This document shows, one piece after another, positions 13,705 through 13,791 of a stretch of 13,791 bases of DNA (positions are counted from its first letter, which is position 1; each line of letters begins with the position of its first letter). Position numbers and translations under genes: made by a program. Below the pieces are notes generated by a model that was not told the DNA's origin, ran no database searches, and was given only the letters and a program-made list of their open reading frames with translations. This DNA is from an uncultured Lachnospiraceae bacterium (GTDB lineage: Bacteria; Bacillota; Clostridia; Lachnospirales; Lachnospiraceae), in assembly GCA_902803155.1 (NCBI GenBank), contig CADCOU010000321.1, positions 1-13,791 on the forward strand. Direction: 5' to 3'.

Positions 13705-13791
13705 GGGGTAGTAAAGGTTTCGACGGGGGCTGTGAATCCGGAGAAGCTATCCGCAGGGTGATGCGTTAACTCCCAACCTAAATATAAACGC
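13705..13791 (+). ncRNA. ssrA: Transfer-messenger RNA, 5' part (cut by window edge)
   Basis: The sequence from 13705 begins GGGG, then GTAAAGGTTTCGACGGGGG, the highly conserved 5' end of one-piece tmRNA (tRNA-like acceptor strand and D-like loop region). Only about 87 of an expected 350 or so bases are present. The final bases, ATATAAACGC, resemble the stretch just before the tag-peptide resume codon, which may begin at 13790, but this cannot be confirmed without the next bases. The adjacent smpB gene supports the call. The tag sequence, pseudoknots and 3' tRNA half lie outside the window. Confidence 0.93.

Overview
The window looks like a chromosomal housekeeping region of a Gram-positive, low-oxygen-type Firmicute, most likely a Lachnospiraceae-like clostridium. 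The reasons are the strong GGAGG-type ribosome binding sites, moderate GC with a preference for G/C-ending codons, cofactor-independent phosphoglycerate mutase, a BspA-like leucine-rich repeat surface protein, an ACT-domain homoserine dehydrogenase, and an smpB-ssrA pair. This assignment is an inference from gene content; no database was consulted. Every gene I support lies on the + strand, and no insertion sequence, CRISPR array, tRNA or phage gene was seen.

Layout. (1) 1-1127: the 3' end of pgk, then tpiA, separated by a 138-base spacer holding two related hairpins. (2) 1128-4468: two membrane transporters, an AzgA/NCS2-type purine permease and a MATE-family exporter, each with its own promoter-like sequence and separated by a strong intrinsic terminator. 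(3) 4469-7651: a secreted leucine-rich-repeat protein behind a long leader, followed after 13 bases by homoserine dehydrogenase (hom). (4) 7733-9274: gpmI, so the lower-glycolysis genes are split by about 6.6 kb. (5) 9312-11503: a three-gene set made of a membrane-anchored NusG-II-domain protein, a Gx/Hpre_diP_synt_I membrane protein and the flavin transferase ApbE. As I recall, the first two resemble EetA and EetB of the Listeria extracellular electron transfer locus, and ApbE is the enzyme that attaches FMN to extracytosolic proteins. (6) 11633-13024: a secreted or membrane-anchored HtrA-type serine protease with PDZ domain and unusual acidic segments. (7) 13149-13791: smpB and the start of ssrA (tmRNA), the trans-translation pair, with ssrA running off the window end.

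How it fits together. tpiA, pgk and gpmI serve glycolysis; hom feeds threonine/methionine synthesis; the NusG-II/Gx/ApbE set is the most interesting functional unit because it suggests an extracytosolic flavin-based redox pathway whose flavinylated partner is not in this window. Regulatory observations include a 9-codon leader ORF overlapping the apbE start, an inverted repeat spanning the predicted smpB promoter -10, a strong hairpin just before an smpB start that lacks a ribosome binding site, and the paired hairpins between pgk and tpiA. None of these proves a new system; the two best leads are the pgk-tpiA hairpin pair and the electron-transfer module.
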